This document shows, piece by piece, positions 47,526-56,921 of a stretch of 64,000 bases of DNA. A program made the translations under genes and the position numbers. Numbering within the stretch: the first letter of the stretch is position 1; each line of letters opens with the position of its first letter. The notes under the pieces were generated by a model that was not told the origin of the DNA, ran no database searches, and worked only from the letters and a program-made list of their open reading frames with translations. This DNA is from Bacteroidota bacterium. GTDB taxonomy: Bacteria > Bacteroidota > Ignavibacteria > Ignavibacteriales > Melioribacteraceae. The stretch covers positions 124,001 through 188,000 of the forward strand of contig JAKAKD010000030.1 in assembly GCA_021824635.1 (NCBI GenBank), given 5' to 3'.

Positions 47526-47550
47526 GTAGGGACAACTCGTGATCTATCCC
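47526..47550 (+). repeat. Degenerate REP-like palindrome downstream of the RAYT gene
   Basis: GTAGGGACAACTCGTGA is identical to the upstream REP for its first 17 bases; the second arm has decayed, leaving 7 of 10 pairs. With the upstream copy it brackets the RAYT gene in direct orientation. Confidence 0.65.
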
Positions 47551-47558
47551 ATTAATTA

Positions 47559-48200
47559 TCATTTCTTCTTTTCATTGATAATACTCTCAATACTTTTAAA
47601 GTTAGGATTGGCTTTATACTTAGGAGGGTTTTTCACTACATCTTTTTCTGTGCCTTTAAGTAGAGACTGATCTGAAACTAGTTTCTTTGATCCTTCTTTT
47701 ATAACGCTGTCAATATTTTTAAAGTTGGGATTGTTCTTTGCCGAAGAGCTGTCATGCTTTGCAATCGTCTGTTCAATTTTTTTAATGCCTTGATCTATGG
47801 TTGTTACTTTACCTAAATCTAATGATAGGAGAGAATCAAAATATCCCATTGCCCCGATTGCAAATCCTAATGTTATCAAACTTGAGCAGAAGACCGGCAA
47901 AAAATATCCTGTAAGCCAACGAACGATTAGTCCATAATGTTTTCTTTCCATGGATTGTAATTTTTTTGCGGTAACAAAAATTGTAGCCGAAAGAACCCAG
48001 CTGATTACTACTCCAAGAAATAAAATTACAAGGAAGAAAATTTTAGATTTTACAACCACCGCGCCGGCAATTATAATCGCAAAGAAGATGAGGAAAAAAC
48101 TAATTCTTTGATTTAATAAATTTTCTGTGAACGCACGCTCTTCGTTAAAATCACGGTTTGAGGAAGAATCATCTTTTGAGTTTTGACCGAATGATTTCAT
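47559..48200 (-). CDS. Membrane protein with duplicated NPNFK motif, unknown
   Basis: 213 residues. Polar N-terminus, three hydrophobic helices (about 33-50, 53-75 and 95-118), then a 95-residue hydrophilic tail. The tail contains two related segments, NPNFKNIDSVIKEGSKK and NPNFKSIESIINEKKK, plus a lysine-rich ending, which look like a small internal duplication. I do not recognise the family. It is 18 bases behind the NUDIX gene and likely belongs to the hldD operon. Confidence 0.65.
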   Translation of the reverse strand: MKSFGQNSKDDSSSNRDFNEERAFTENLLNQRISFFLIFFAIIIAGAVVVKSKIFFLVILFLGVVISWVLSATIFVTAKKLQSMERKHYGLIVRWLTGYFLPVFCSSLITLGFAIGAMGYFDSLLSLDLGKVTTIDQGIKKIEQTIAKHDSSSAKNNPNFKNIDSVIKEGSKKLVSDQSLLKGTEKDVVKNPPKYKANPNFKSIESIINEKKK

Positions 48201-48218
48201 TTTATTCCTCGTAAATGA

Positions 48219-48677
48219 TTAATAGAATTCAACCGAATGAGAGATATATTTTCCGTTTTCATAAACAAACTTTGCGCTGAAAAATTTTTCTTGAAATAAC
48301 CACGGAATAAAAAATTTATCGCCCTCCCATAAATTTAATTCCATGAGTTTCTCGTTGGGAATCCATTCGAGTTTTCCTTCGTTGGAATCAATCAACTCTC
48401 CTTTAAATTTCCGTGCAGTAAAAAGAAAAACATACCAATCTTTTTTCCCATCGAACATTGGGAACGTAATGAATCCGTGAAGCATAGGATTTATCATCAA
48501 AAGACCGCTCTCCTCTTTCACTTCTCGGATGGCGCATTCTTCCGGTGTTTCACCGGCTTCAAATTTTCCGCCCAGTCCGTTCCATTTCCCTTCGTGAAAA
48601 TCATTTTTTTTCTTGATGCGGTGAAGCATCAAAGTTCTTTTTCCATCCATCAGATAACAAAGAGTAGCAAGCTGCAT
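48219..48677 (-). CDS. NUDIX hydrolase (MutT/8-oxo-dGTP-diphosphatase-like)
   Basis: 152 residues. The NUDIX box GX5EX7REUXEEXGU is complete (GGKFEAGETPEECAIRE, then VKEESGLL, about 36-60). LMLHRIKKKNDFHEGKWNGLGGK and the VFLFTARKFKGEL strand match the MTH1/MutT branch that hydrolyses oxidised purine nucleotides. Substrate is predicted, not shown. Start 2 bases after the four-helix-bundle gene stop, so it is part of the same operon. Confidence 0.9.
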   Translation of the reverse strand: MQLATLCYLMDGKRTLMLHRIKKKNDFHEGKWNGLGGKFEAGETPEECAIREVKEESGLLMINPMLHGFITFPMFDGKKDWYVFLFTARKFKGELIDSNEGKLEWIPNEKLMELNLWEGDKFFIPWLFQEKFFSAKFVYENGKYISHSVEFY

Positions 48678-48679
48678 AT

Positions 48680-49042
48680 TTATTTCGATTGATTAATTGA
48701 TGAGGCGAGAATAGAAGAAATATCGTCAAGTTCGTCTAAAAACCATTTTACTTTTTCCGCTTTGGCGCGTTTGCTGTCTCGTACAAGCGCTAGCCAGAGT
48801 TTACTTTCGTTTGCGTATTTAAGTGAAGCAATAGTATAACTTGTTAATTCTCTTTTCGTTGAGACCGCCGAAGCTTCTATATAATTGCTAATAACGCTTG
48901 TTCCGCTGCCGAAAAGTTCATCAGCAATTCTTTGCGAAACATGATCTTTAGGAAGCGAGTCAACAAACTCTATTAGCTTAAGTGTGAAAAAATAGATTCG
49001 CTTTCTAAATTCGCCTCTCGATTTCGTAGTTTCAAGCTGCAT
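48680..49042 (-). CDS. Four-helix-bundle (S23/IVS-type) protein
   Basis: 120 residues, all-helical: RKRIYFFTLKLIEFVDSLPKD, then VSQRIADELFGSGTSVISNYIEASAVSTKRELTSYTIASLKYANESKLWLALVRDS. This is the pattern of the four-helix bundle proteins first described in 23S rRNA intervening sequences, also found as free genes and as Avd in retroelements. It fits tightly between hldD (4 bases) and the NUDIX gene (2 bases), unlike the second copy at 60039-60401, so it may be an established operon gene. Its function is unknown. Confidence 0.85.
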   Translation of the reverse strand: MQLETTKSRGEFRKRIYFFTLKLIEFVDSLPKDHVSQRIADELFGSGTSVISNYIEASAVSTKRELTSYTIASLKYANESKLWLALVRDSKRAKAEKVKWFLDELDDISSILASSINQSK

Positions 49043-49046
49043 TAGT

Positions 49047-50030
49047 TTACTCTCTGCTCATTCCGAAATAAATTTCTTTTAAGAGATAATTTTTTACGTA
49101 ATCCATAACACCTTCGCGGACGTTCATAATGTGTTTATCATAGCCGGCTGTTCTTATTTTTTTCAAATTCGCTTCTGTAAAGTATTGATATTTACCTCTT
49201 ATTACTTCCGGCATATCAACGAACTCTATATTCACGGGCTTTCCAACAGCATCAAACAACGCGGTAACCAATTCAACCCAGCTTTGCGCTTGACCTGTTC
49301 CAACATTATAAATTCCATTCTTATCTGTATGCTCAAGAAAATGCAACGTCATATCAACTGCATCTTTCACATAAACAAAATCGCGCCGCTGTTCCCCATC
49401 TTTAAATTCCGGTTTATATGATTTGAACAGTTGCACTTTCCCTGTATCGCGGACTTGCTCGAATGCTTTGTGAACAACGCTTCTCATTTCTTCTTTGTGA
49501 TATTCATTCGGACCATAGACATTGAAATATTTCAGACCGACGACTTTATCTATCAATCCGTTCCGTTTAATCCATATATCAAAAAGATGTTTTGAATAGC
49601 CATACATATTTAGAGGACGGAGTATATCCAGCTTAGACTCATCATCATTATAACCGTTGGAGCCATCGCCGTAAGTTGCAGCAGATGATGCATAAATAAA
49701 TCTAACTCCATTTTCCAGACAAAACTTTGCAAGTTCTTGCGAATAGTGAACGTTGTTATCCATCAAAAAATCCGCATCCTTTTCGGTTGTAGATGAACAA
49801 GCTCCGAGATGTATTACTGCGGTAACTTTAAAAGGAAATTTGCGCTGTAAAACTAAACCCATAAAATCATCTTTGTGAAAAAAATCCGCGAACTTTAGTC
49901 CGTTTAGGTTTTTCCACTTCTCTTCTTTGCCTAATTCATCAACAACAATAATTTTATCCTTACCCATTTGGTTTAATTTCCAGACAAGAGCACTGCCGAT
50001 AAATCCCGCGCCACCGGTAACAACTATCAT
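49047..50030 (-). CDS. hldD: ADP-glyceromanno-heptose 6-epimerase
   Basis: 327 residues, short-chain dehydrogenase fold. NADP-binding GGAGFIGS (6-13), Ser/Tyr/Lys catalysis with YASSAATYGDGSNGY and YGYSK near residue 142, and KYFNVYGPNEYHKEEMRS typical of HldD. It makes ADP-L-glycero-D-manno-heptose for the lipopolysaccharide inner core, which indicates an outer membrane with heptose-containing LPS. It is the first gene of the small operon with the four-helix-bundle, NUDIX and membrane protein genes. Confidence 0.95.
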   Translation of the reverse strand: MIVVTGGAGFIGSALVWKLNQMGKDKIIVVDELGKEEKWKNLNGLKFADFFHKDDFMGLVLQRKFPFKVTAVIHLGACSSTTEKDADFLMDNNVHYSQELAKFCLENGVRFIYASSAATYGDGSNGYNDDESKLDILRPLNMYGYSKHLFDIWIKRNGLIDKVVGLKYFNVYGPNEYHKEEMRSVVHKAFEQVRDTGKVQLFKSYKPEFKDGEQRRDFVYVKDAVDMTLHFLEHTDKNGIYNVGTGQAQSWVELVTALFDAVGKPVNIEFVDMPEVIRGKYQYFTEANLKKIRTAGYDKHIMNVREGVMDYVKNYLLKEIYFGMSRE

Positions 50031-50182
50031 TATCTTCTCATTTATTTATTATATTTGAATGAAAATATATAACTAATAAAAATGAAATAAAATAGAACCC
50101 CGACCTTGCTGATCTGTTTCGTTTATGATCTTCCCAATAGAACAATTATAATCAAGTTCCGGGTTACTGAAAGAATCCTAAT

Positions 50183-53100
50183 ATGAATAATTTTGAATTA
50201 CTTACAAAAATTTTATCAGAAAGAATTTTACTCCTCGACGGTTCAATGGGAGTTTTTATTCAACGCTACAAATTTACCGAAGAGGAATTCAGAGGCGAAA
50301 GATTTAAAGATCATCCAACCGATCTTAAAGGGAATAACGATATTTTAGTTTTGACCAAACCGGATGTCATCAAAGGAATTCATTTATCATATCTGGAAGC
50401 CGGTTCGGATATTATTGAGACAAACACTTTTAACGGTACAGCTATTTCGCAAGCAGATTATCAGACCGAGCATTTGGTTTATGAAATAAATTTTGAAGCC
50501 GCTCGAATTGCCAAAGAAGTAGTTGACGAGTTCGTAATGAAAAATCCGGAGAAGCAGCGTTTTGTTGCCGGATCGCTGGGACCAACAAACAAAACTTTAT
50601 CACTCTCACCCGATGTGAATGATCCCGGTTACCGTTCAATTACATTTAATCAAATGGCTTCTGCATTTAAGGAACAGGCGCGCGGATTGATTGACGGCGG
50701 AGCTGATATTTTATTAGTCGAAACAATGATTGATACGTTAAATGCAAAAGCTGCGTTATATGGAATTATGGAACTCTGCGATGAAACAGAAAATCAAATT
50801 CCTATTATGATATCCGGTTCAATCATTGATTTGAGCGGTAGAACTTTATCAGGTCAAAACACAGAAGCATTTTGGAATTCGATCTCTCACACAAAAAATT
50901 TATTAAGCGTTGGATTGAATTGCTCACTCGGTCCGAAACAGATGCGCGCATTTATCCAAGAACTATCGCAGAAGGCAAACGTGTTTGTAAGTTTGTATCC
51001 AAATGCCGGATTGCCTAATGAGTTCGGCGGTTACGATGAATCGCCGGAAACAATGGCGAAGGTTTTAGAAGAATATGCCCGCGATGGATTTTTTAATATC
51101 GTTGGCGGTTGCTGCGGAACAACTCCCGATCATATAAAAAGATTTGCAGAGATCACAAAAAAATATCCGCCAAGAAAAATTCCGGAAATAAAAAAATATT
51201 TGAGATTGAGCGGACTCGAACCGCTAACATTCCGCCCTGATATGAATTTTGTAAATATCGGCGAACGCACAAATGTTACCGGATCCCGCAAGTTCGCACG
51301 ACTCATCAAAGAAAATAAATTTGAAGAAGCATTATCTGTTGCTAAAGAACAAGTTGAAAACGGCGCTCAAGTTTTAGACATAAATATGGATGAAGGTTTG
51401 ATCAACAGCGAAGAAGCGATGACGAAATTTTTACAATTGCTTTCTGTTGAACCCGATATTGCGAAAGTTCCGATTATGCTTGATTCATCGAAATGGAGCG
51501 TGATTGAAGCAGGATTAAAATGTCTGCAGGGAAAAGGAATTGTTAATTCAATTTCAATGAAAGAGGGAGAGGAAATTTTTAAAGAACACGCGCGTAAAGT
51601 TTTGCGTTACGGCGCGGCAGTAATTGTTATGGCTTTTGATGAACAGGGACAGGCAGACACATTCGAACGAAAAACAAAAATTTGTGAACGTGCTTATAAA
51701 ATATTAACTAAAGAAGTCGGCTTCCCGCCTGAAGATATAATTTTCGACCCGAATATTTTCGCGATTGCAACGGGAATTGAAGAACATAATCAATATGCAA
51801 TTAATTACATCGAAGCTGTAAAATGGATTAAGAAAAATCTTCCGTTTGCAAAAGTAAGCGGAGGTGTAAGTAATATCTCATTCGCGTTCCGGGGGAATGA
51901 TAAAGTCAGGGAAGCGATGCACTCCGCATTTCTCTATCATGCCATAGAAGCCGGGATGGATATGGGAATTGTTAATGCCGGACAACTTGCTGTATATGAA
52001 GATATTCCGAAAGATCTGCTGGAACATGTTGAAGATGTTTTACTTAACCGCCGGTCCGATGCGACTGAAAGGTTAGTTGAGTTCGCCAATACTTTATCGC
52101 AAGAAACAAGAGGCGAAAAGATAGAAGATGAATGGCGGAGTGGAACGGTGGAAGAAAGATTGAAGCATGCTCTCATCAAGGGAGTAGTTGAATTTATTGA
52201 TCAGGATATTGAAGAAGCCCGGCAAAAATATTCTCAGCCGTTAGAGGTTATTGAAGGACCGCTGATGAGTGCAATGAATATAGTCGGTGATCTATTCGGC
52301 TCCGGAAAAATGTTTTTACCTCAGGTGGTAAAGAGCGCACGCGTTATGAAGAAGGCAGTTGCCTATCTCATTCCGTTCATCGAAGCTGAAAAAGAAAAGA
52401 GCGGCGATACAACCGCCAAAGGGAAAATTTTATTGGCTACTGTGAAAGGCGATGTTCATGATATCGGGAAAAATATTGTTGGTGTTGTGCTCGGCTGTAA
52501 TAATTATGATGTAATTGATCTTGGTGTGATGGTGCCATCGGATAAAATTCTTTCAACCGCGGTGGATAAGAATGTTGATGTTATTGGTTTAAGCGGACTT
52601 ATCACTCCATCGCTTGATGAGATGGTTCATATTGCCAGAGAGATGGAGCGAATGAAAATTGATTTACCTCTTCTCATAGGTGGTGCTACAACTTCGCGTC
52701 TTCATACAGCCGTAAAAATAGCGCCGGAATTCAGCGGTGTTACAATTCATGTGCTGGATGCTTCAAAAAGTGTCGGTGTTGTAAGTAATCTTCTAAGTAA
52801 GGAATCAAAAGAAAATTTTGCGAACGGGATTAAAAAAGAATACACCAAACTGAAGTTAGATCACTCGAACAGACAAACTGCAAAAGAATTTTTATCTATT
52901 GAACAAGCTCGTGCAAATAAATTGAAAATAGATTTCTCAAATTATTCGGTCAAAGCACCGGAAAAATTTGAGCCCACTGTCCTGCAGGATTATTCGCTTG
53001 AAGAGATCAGAAAATTTATTGACTGGACTCCATTCTTTACAACTTGGGAATTGAAAGGACACTATCCGAAAATTTTTGAGAACAAAGAATATGGCAGTGA

Positions 53101-53875
53101 AGCAAAAAAGATTTTCAATGATGCAAATAAACTGTTAGACAAAATAATTTCGGAGAAACTATTAACTGCAAATGGAGTCTTTCGTATAGTGCCTGCTAAT
53201 TCGTCTGATGATGATATTGAAATCTATTCCGATGAATCAAGAAAGGGAATTCTTGCTCTTCTGCATACGATTCGCCAACAGACAATTAAATCTGCCGGAA
53301 TTCCAAATGCTGCGCTTGCAGATTTTATAGCGCCTAAAGAGAGCGGGATTAAAGATTATATCGGAATGTTCGCAGTAACAACGGGTATAGGAATTGAAAA
53401 AATCGTTTCGCAATTTGAAAAAGATAACGACGATTACAATTCAATAATGACAAAAGCAGTAGCAGACCGTCTTGCCGAAGCATTTACTGAACTGCTTCAT
53501 CAAAAAATTAGAAAAGAATATTGGGGATATGCGAATGGTGAAAACTTTTCCAATGAAGATTTGATTGCTGAAAAATATATTGGAATAAGACCGGCACCCG
53601 GCTATCCGGCTCAGCCGGATCATACGGAAAAATTAACTATCTGGAAATTGCTGGACGCTGAGAAGAATACATCAATTTCTCTAACAGAAAGTTTGGCTAT
53701 GTACCCTGCGGCATCTGTATGCGGATTGTACTTCGCACATCCCGAATCGAAATATTTCACTGTCGGCAAAATCGGCAAAGATCAAATTGATGATTACCGC
53801 AAACGCAAAGGTATCAGTTTGAAAGAAGCTGAAAGATGGCTTAGACCAATTTTGAATTATGATGAAAGCGAATAA
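50183..53875 (+). CDS. metH: Cobalamin-dependent methionine synthase
   Basis: 1230 residues with the full MetH order: homocysteine domain (about 1-330; zinc cysteines in GLNCS near 246 and GGCCGT near 308), pterin domain (about 345-620), cobalamin cap and B12-binding domain with the DVHDIG motif near 757, and SAM-activation domain (about 900-1230; [12 protein letters not shown]). It transfers methyl groups from methyltetrahydrofolate to homocysteine. The 120-base upstream region contains a possible TATATTTG -7 element at 50050 but no B12-riboswitch signature that I recognise. The last 35 codons occur again, degenerate, at 55600-55713. Confidence 0.97.
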   Translation: MNNFELLTKILSERILLLDGSMGVFIQRYKFTEEEFRGERFKDHPTDLKGNNDILVLTKPDVIKGIHLSYLEAGSDIIETNTFNGTAISQADYQTEHLVYEINFEAARIAKEVVDEFVMKNPEKQRFVAGSLGPTNKTLSLSPDVNDPGYRSITFNQMASAFKEQARGLIDGGADILLVETMIDTLNAKAALYGIMELCDETENQIPIMISGSIIDLSGRTLSGQNTEAFWNSISHTKNLLSVGLNCSLGPKQMRAFIQELSQKANVFVSLYPNAGLPNEFGGYDESPETMAKVLEEYARDGFFNIVGGCCGTTPDHIKRFAEITKKYPPRKIPEIKKYLRLSGLEPLTFRPDMNFVNIGERTNVTGSRKFARLIKENKFEEALSVAKEQVENGAQVLDINMDEGLINSEEAMTKFLQLLSVEPDIAKVPIMLDSSKWSVIEAGLKCLQGKGIVNSISMKEGEEIFKEHARKVLRYGAAVIVMAFDEQGQADTFERKTKICERAYKILTKEVGFPPEDIIFDPNIFAIATGIEEHNQYAINYIEAVKWIKKNLPFAKVSGGVSNISFAFRGNDKVREAMHSAFLYHAIEAGMDMGIVNAGQLAVYEDIPKDLLEHVEDVLLNRRSDATERLVEFANTLSQETRGEKIEDEWRSGTVEERLKHALIKGVVEFIDQDIEEARQKYSQPLEVIEGPLMSAMNIVGDLFGSGKMFLPQVVKSARVMKKAVAYLIPFIEAEKEKSGDTTAKGKILLATVKGDVHDIGKNIVGVVLGCNNYDVIDLGVMVPSDKILSTAVDKNVDVIGLSGLITPSLDEMVHIAREMERMKIDLPLLIGGATTSRLHTAVKIAPEFSGVTIHVLDASKSVGVVSNLLSKESKENFANGIKKEYTKLKLDHSNRQTAKEFLSIEQARANKLKIDFSNYSVKAPEKFEPTVLQDYSLEEIRKFIDWTPFFTTWELKGHYPKIFENKEYGSEAKKIFNDANKLLDKIISEKLLTANGVFRIVPANSSDDDIEIYSDESRKGILALLHTIRQQTIKSAGIPNAALADFIAPKESGIKDYIGMFAVTTGIGIEKIVSQFEKDNDDYNSIMTKAVADRLAEAFTELLHQKIRKEYWGYANGENFSNEDLIAEKYIGIRPAPGYPAQPDHTEKLTIWKLLDAEKNTSISLTESLAMYPAASVCGLYFAHPESKYFTVGKIGKDQIDDYRKRKGISLKEAERWLRPILNYDESE

Positions 53876-54049
53876 TTATTTGTTTATTACAGTTCGCTGC
53901 ATAGCACAGCTTTTCACAAAAATTATTTTCAATTTCATTATGTGAAAGATAACGGCAGTGAATTCTCGGCTAAATTTTTCTTGACATTTAAGATCTCCGT
54001 AGTTAGCTTCTTTTGTGTAAAATAAATAACCCATTAAAAAGGAGAATCA

Positions 54050-55468
54050 ATGAATAAGGTTTTGGTTACAAAGCAAAAATTCTTGTCTTGGTTATTACTA
54101 TTCCTCTTTACTATTATTCTTGTCAATGGGTGTCAATCTTCCGATGATCCATTGCAATCTTCGAACACATCGGAAAGAGAAGGATTAACATTGTGGAAAT
54201 CCGCTGCGCAGGGTCTTGGTAACGAATTTGTACCTGGAGAAGTTGTAATAAAATTCACTTCGGGAACTTTAAGCACTCGGCGTGAAGTAGTACTTAATAG
54301 GATCAGCGCAAAAGTAACAGAGAAAATTCTTACACGCGCTATGCTTGCCCGTGGGGATAATGAAGGAATCAATTTAGTATCCACCACTTTCCCGGTACGG
54401 GAAGCCGTACAATTATTGCGCGGATTGCCGAACGTTGAATACGCAGAACCAAATTATATTTATAATCATTTTGCAACATCGAATGATCCTTATTACACTA
54501 ACGGATCTCTGTGGGGAATGTATGGCGATGCTACGACACCTGCTAATCAATACGGAAGTCAAGCCGGTGAAGCATGGGCTGCCGGCAATACCGGTTCCAA
54601 TACGGTTATCGTTGGAGTTATTGATGAAGGAATAATGAAAACACATGAAGATCTTTCAGCAAACATTTGGGTTAACCCGTTCGATCCTGTTGATGGTGTT
54701 GACAATGATGGGAACGGCTACATTGATGATACAAATGGATGGGATTTTGACGGTAACAATAATACTATTTATGATGGATCACAGGACGACCACGGTACGC
54801 ACGTAGCCGGAACAATAGGCGCTGTTGGCGGTAACGGTAAAGGTGTTACCGGTGTTAATTGGAATGTTAAAATGATATCGGCAAAATTCCTCGGTCGTAA
54901 TGGAGGGACTCTTGCTAATGCAGTTAAAGCGGTTGACTATATTACAGATCTTAAAACCCGTCATGCAATGAATATTGTTGCAACAAATAATTCGTGGGGT
55001 GGCGGTGGATTTTCTCAGGCGCTGCAAGATGCAGTTGAGAGAGCAAATGCCGCAGGAATTCTTTTCATTGCCGCAGCAGGAAATGAAACCAATAATAACG
55101 ATGTTACACTAAGCTATCCGTCAAGTTATCCAAACGATAATATAATTGCTGTTGCTTCAATAACATCTACAGGTGAATTATCCAGTTTTTCAAATTACGG
55201 TGCAACAACAGTTGATCTTGGCGCACCCGGCTCAAGTATTTATTCAACTCTTCCTGACAGGACCGGCAAAAAATCAACATACGGTTCATACAGCGGAACA
55301 TCTATGGCAACACCTCACGTTACCGGGGGTGCAGCTCTCTACGCTGCTTCCCATCCAGGCTCTTCTGCATCTGTTATTAAAAATGCAATTCTCTCCAGCA
55401 CCATTCCTACTAGTTCTTTATCCGGTAAATGTGTAACTGGCGGACGATTAAACGTTAGCGGATTTTAA
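54050..55468 (+). CDS. S8 family serine peptidase (subtilisin-like) lipoprotein
   Basis: 472 residues. Lipoprotein signal with Cys at VNGC (about residue 28), so it is probably outer-membrane anchored. A propeptide-like domain (about 60-140) contains FVPGEVVIKF and NVEYAEPNYIYN. The catalytic domain has Asp in GVIDEGI (about 192; D-E-G rather than the more common D-[ST]-G), His in DDHGTHVAG (about 248), oxyanion Asn in NNSWGGG (about 312), and Ser in GTSMATPH (about 419). A calcium-type loop DGVDNDGNGYIDD precedes His. It degrades extracellular or periplasmic proteins. A terminator follows. Confidence 0.93.
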   Translation: MNKVLVTKQKFLSWLLLFLFTIILVNGCQSSDDPLQSSNTSEREGLTLWKSAAQGLGNEFVPGEVVIKFTSGTLSTRREVVLNRISAKVTEKILTRAMLARGDNEGINLVSTTFPVREAVQLLRGLPNVEYAEPNYIYNHFATSNDPYYTNGSLWGMYGDATTPANQYGSQAGEAWAAGNTGSNTVIVGVIDEGIMKTHEDLSANIWVNPFDPVDGVDNDGNGYIDDTNGWDFDGNNNTIYDGSQDDHGTHVAGTIGAVGGNGKGVTGVNWNVKMISAKFLGRNGGTLANAVKAVDYITDLKTRHAMNIVATNNSWGGGGFSQALQDAVERANAAGILFIAAAGNETNNNDVTLSYPSSYPNDNIIAVASITSTGELSSFSNYGATTVDLGAPGSSIYSTLPDRTGKKSTYGSYSGTSMATPHVTGGAALYAASHPGSSASVIKNAILSSTIPTSSLSGKCVTGGRLNVSGF

Positions 55469-55513
55469 TAATAAGCAATTAAGCTGATTGATAAATCATA
55501 TTAAATAACCATG

Positions 55514-55542
55514 AAAGCCCATGTGAAAACTTGGGCTTTTTT
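55514..55542 (+). terminator. Terminator of the S8 peptidase gene
   Basis: 8-bp stem AAAGCCCA/TGGGCTTT (arms 55514-55521 and 55532-55539) with a 10-base loop and a final T-tract, 45 bases after the stop. Confidence 0.75.
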
Positions 55543-55545
55543 ATT

Positions 55546-55621
55546 GTGCGTCAGGTATGTTCAGCAACAATAGGGTGAAAGCCCCGAACACACTTAGGAA
55601 TGGGAAATAATAGCAAAGAGC
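55546..55621 (+). mobile_element. Possible 5' remnant of a group II intron
   Basis: Begins GTGCG, the canonical group II intron 5' end, and within the next 70 bases has AATAGGGTGAAAGCCCC and GAACACACTTAGGAATGGG, phrases I associate with domain I of bacterial group II introns. The match stops abruptly at the sequence similar to the metH tail. No reverse transcriptase or domain V is present, so at most this is a truncated scar. The identification is by recall. Confidence 0.4.
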
Positions 55622-55713
55622 AAGTTGATGATTACCGCAAACGTAAAGATACCAGCATGAGCGAAGCCGAGAAATGGCTTTGCCCAGTTTTGAATTATGA
55701 CGAAGGTGAATAG
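55600..55713 (+). pseudogene. Fragment of the metH C-terminus
   Basis: Translates from an ATG (without ribosome site) to 37 residues; from about residue 8 they align with the last 30 or so residues of MetH (QVDDYRKRKDTSMSEAEKWL against [20 protein letters not shown], and both ending NYDE-GE/SE). Nucleotide identity is also evident. The rest of the domain is missing, so this is a residual duplicated or transferred metH end and not a functional gene. It is fused on its left to the intron-like sequence. Confidence 0.8.
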
Positions 55714-55815
55714 CAATTTCCCTTTCAGTGTTCAGTAAAAGTTTAATTGTGAAAGAACTATAAAGTTAGTTAATTTTAGTCATGATGTACTAATTAATTA
55801 AAAAACGAGGTAATA

Positions 55816-56019
55816 ATGAGCAGCAAAGAAATAATTCAGAATGCATTGAAGCTGTCTCCTCAAGAAAAATTATTGATTGTTGACATCATTCTACAAAGTC
55901 TTGATGAACCCGATAAAAACCTTGAGACTATATGGGCTGAAGAGTCAGCAAAAAGATTGAAAGCGTTTCGCGAGGGGAAGATAAAAGGCATTCCTTACGA
56001 TGAATTGGACTTTGTATGA
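55816..56019 (+). CDS. Type II antitoxin, addiction-module component family
   Basis: 67 residues. The helix ALKLSPQEKLLIVDIILQSL (about 10-29) and the WAEESAKRLKAFREGKIKGI segment are the signature of the TIGR02574/RHH-less 'addiction module component' antitoxins paired with RelE/ParE toxins. GAGGT stands 6 bases before ATG. The stop overlaps the toxin start by four bases (ATGA), the usual coupling in toxin-antitoxin pairs. Confidence 0.9.
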   Translation: MSSKEIIQNALKLSPQEKLLIVDIILQSLDEPDKNLETIWAEESAKRLKAFREGKIKGIPYDELDFV

Positions 56020-56309
56020 AAATTATCTTTGCGGAAATTGCCGTTAAAGAATTATTGCAAGCAAGATCTTTTTATGAAGTTGAAGTAGCAGGATTGGGCG
56101 AAAAATTTTCGAATGAAATAAAAAATGCCTTAAAAAGAATTTCAAACTTTCCAACTGCCTGTCCCATCCTAAAGAATGAAATCAGAAAATGTGTTGTTAG
56201 AAAATTTCCGTATAATTTACTCTACTCGATTGAACAAGATTTTATTTTAATCATGGCAGTGGCACATCACCATAGAAAACCGTTTTACTGGTTAGACGAA
56301 AGCGAATAA
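56016..56309 (+). CDS. RelE/ParE family toxin
   Basis: 97 residues. The motif ELLQARSFYEVEVAGLGEKF (about 13-32) starts the fold; IKNALKRISNFP and RKCVVRKFPYNLLYSIEQDFILIMAVAHHHRKPFYW form the C-terminal sheet with the basic/aromatic residues typical of the family. It would inhibit translation (RelE-type) or gyrase (ParE-type); the sequence does not decide. Partner gene upstream overlaps it. Reading frame intact, so the module may be active. Confidence 0.9.
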   Translation: MKIIFAEIAVKELLQARSFYEVEVAGLGEKFSNEIKNALKRISNFPTACPILKNEIRKCVVRKFPYNLLYSIEQDFILIMAVAHHHRKPFYWLDESE

Positions 56310-56310
56310 T

Positions 56311-56796
56311 ATGGGAACTCAATACCGTCCAGGCGCAATAGGCGCATTAATGGATGAATACGAAAGAGTTGCACTCGAGTTAAAGAATTTGTTAATCACA
56401 ATTACTCAAGAAGAGTTTACAAAAATTCGAGACCCATTTACAAAAGATGAAAACTGCCGATCAATTCAATCGGTGATGAAACATGTTACTGCTGCAGCTT
56501 ACAGATACGCAGATCAAGTTTGTATGTTTCTTAAGAAACCTATAGTTAATCACGATTATCATATCTATAATGTTGTTCATGCAATTGATGAGTTGGAAAA
56601 AGTTATTCAATACACAGCAGAGACCGTGACAGGTTATTTTCAGATGACCCGCGAAGAAATTCTTGCGACCCGCACAGAAACAAGATGGGGTTTGTATGAC
56701 ATCGAAATGATGTTTGAACATGCGATAGTTCATATCCTACGGCACAGGAGACAAATAGAAAAGTTTTTGCGGTCAGACAGAGAAGCGCTCAGATAA
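56311..56796 (+). CDS. DinB-like metalloenzyme superfamily protein
   Basis: 161 residues forming a four-helix bundle. His in SVMKHVT (about 57) and EHAIVHILRHRRQIEKF (about 134-150) give the three-histidine metal site of the DinB/YfiT-like superfamily. Members include thiol transferases and proteins of unknown role. It starts one base after the toxin stop, so it may be co-transcribed with the toxin-antitoxin pair, though a functional link is not implied. Confidence 0.75.
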   Translation: MGTQYRPGAIGALMDEYERVALELKNLLITITQEEFTKIRDPFTKDENCRSIQSVMKHVTAAAYRYADQVCMFLKKPIVNHDYHIYNVVHAIDELEKVIQYTAETVTGYFQMTREEILATRTETRWGLYDIEMMFEHAIVHILRHRRQIEKFLRSDREALR

Positions 56797-56921
56797 AAAA
56801 TAATCCTCTTTTAACAATTTTTAACTTAGAATGATTTCCTTATTGCATAAATTGAACTTGCAGAGAAGCAGGAATCTTCTCTTATACATTTAATAAATTT
56901 CAATACTATGAGGAGTACAAG

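Noticed and set aside
50064-50182. Possible riboswitch in the metH leader
   Set aside because: I looked for cobalamin and SAM riboswitch core phrases and found none; only a short A/T-rich leader with a weak GGAAC-type complementarity.
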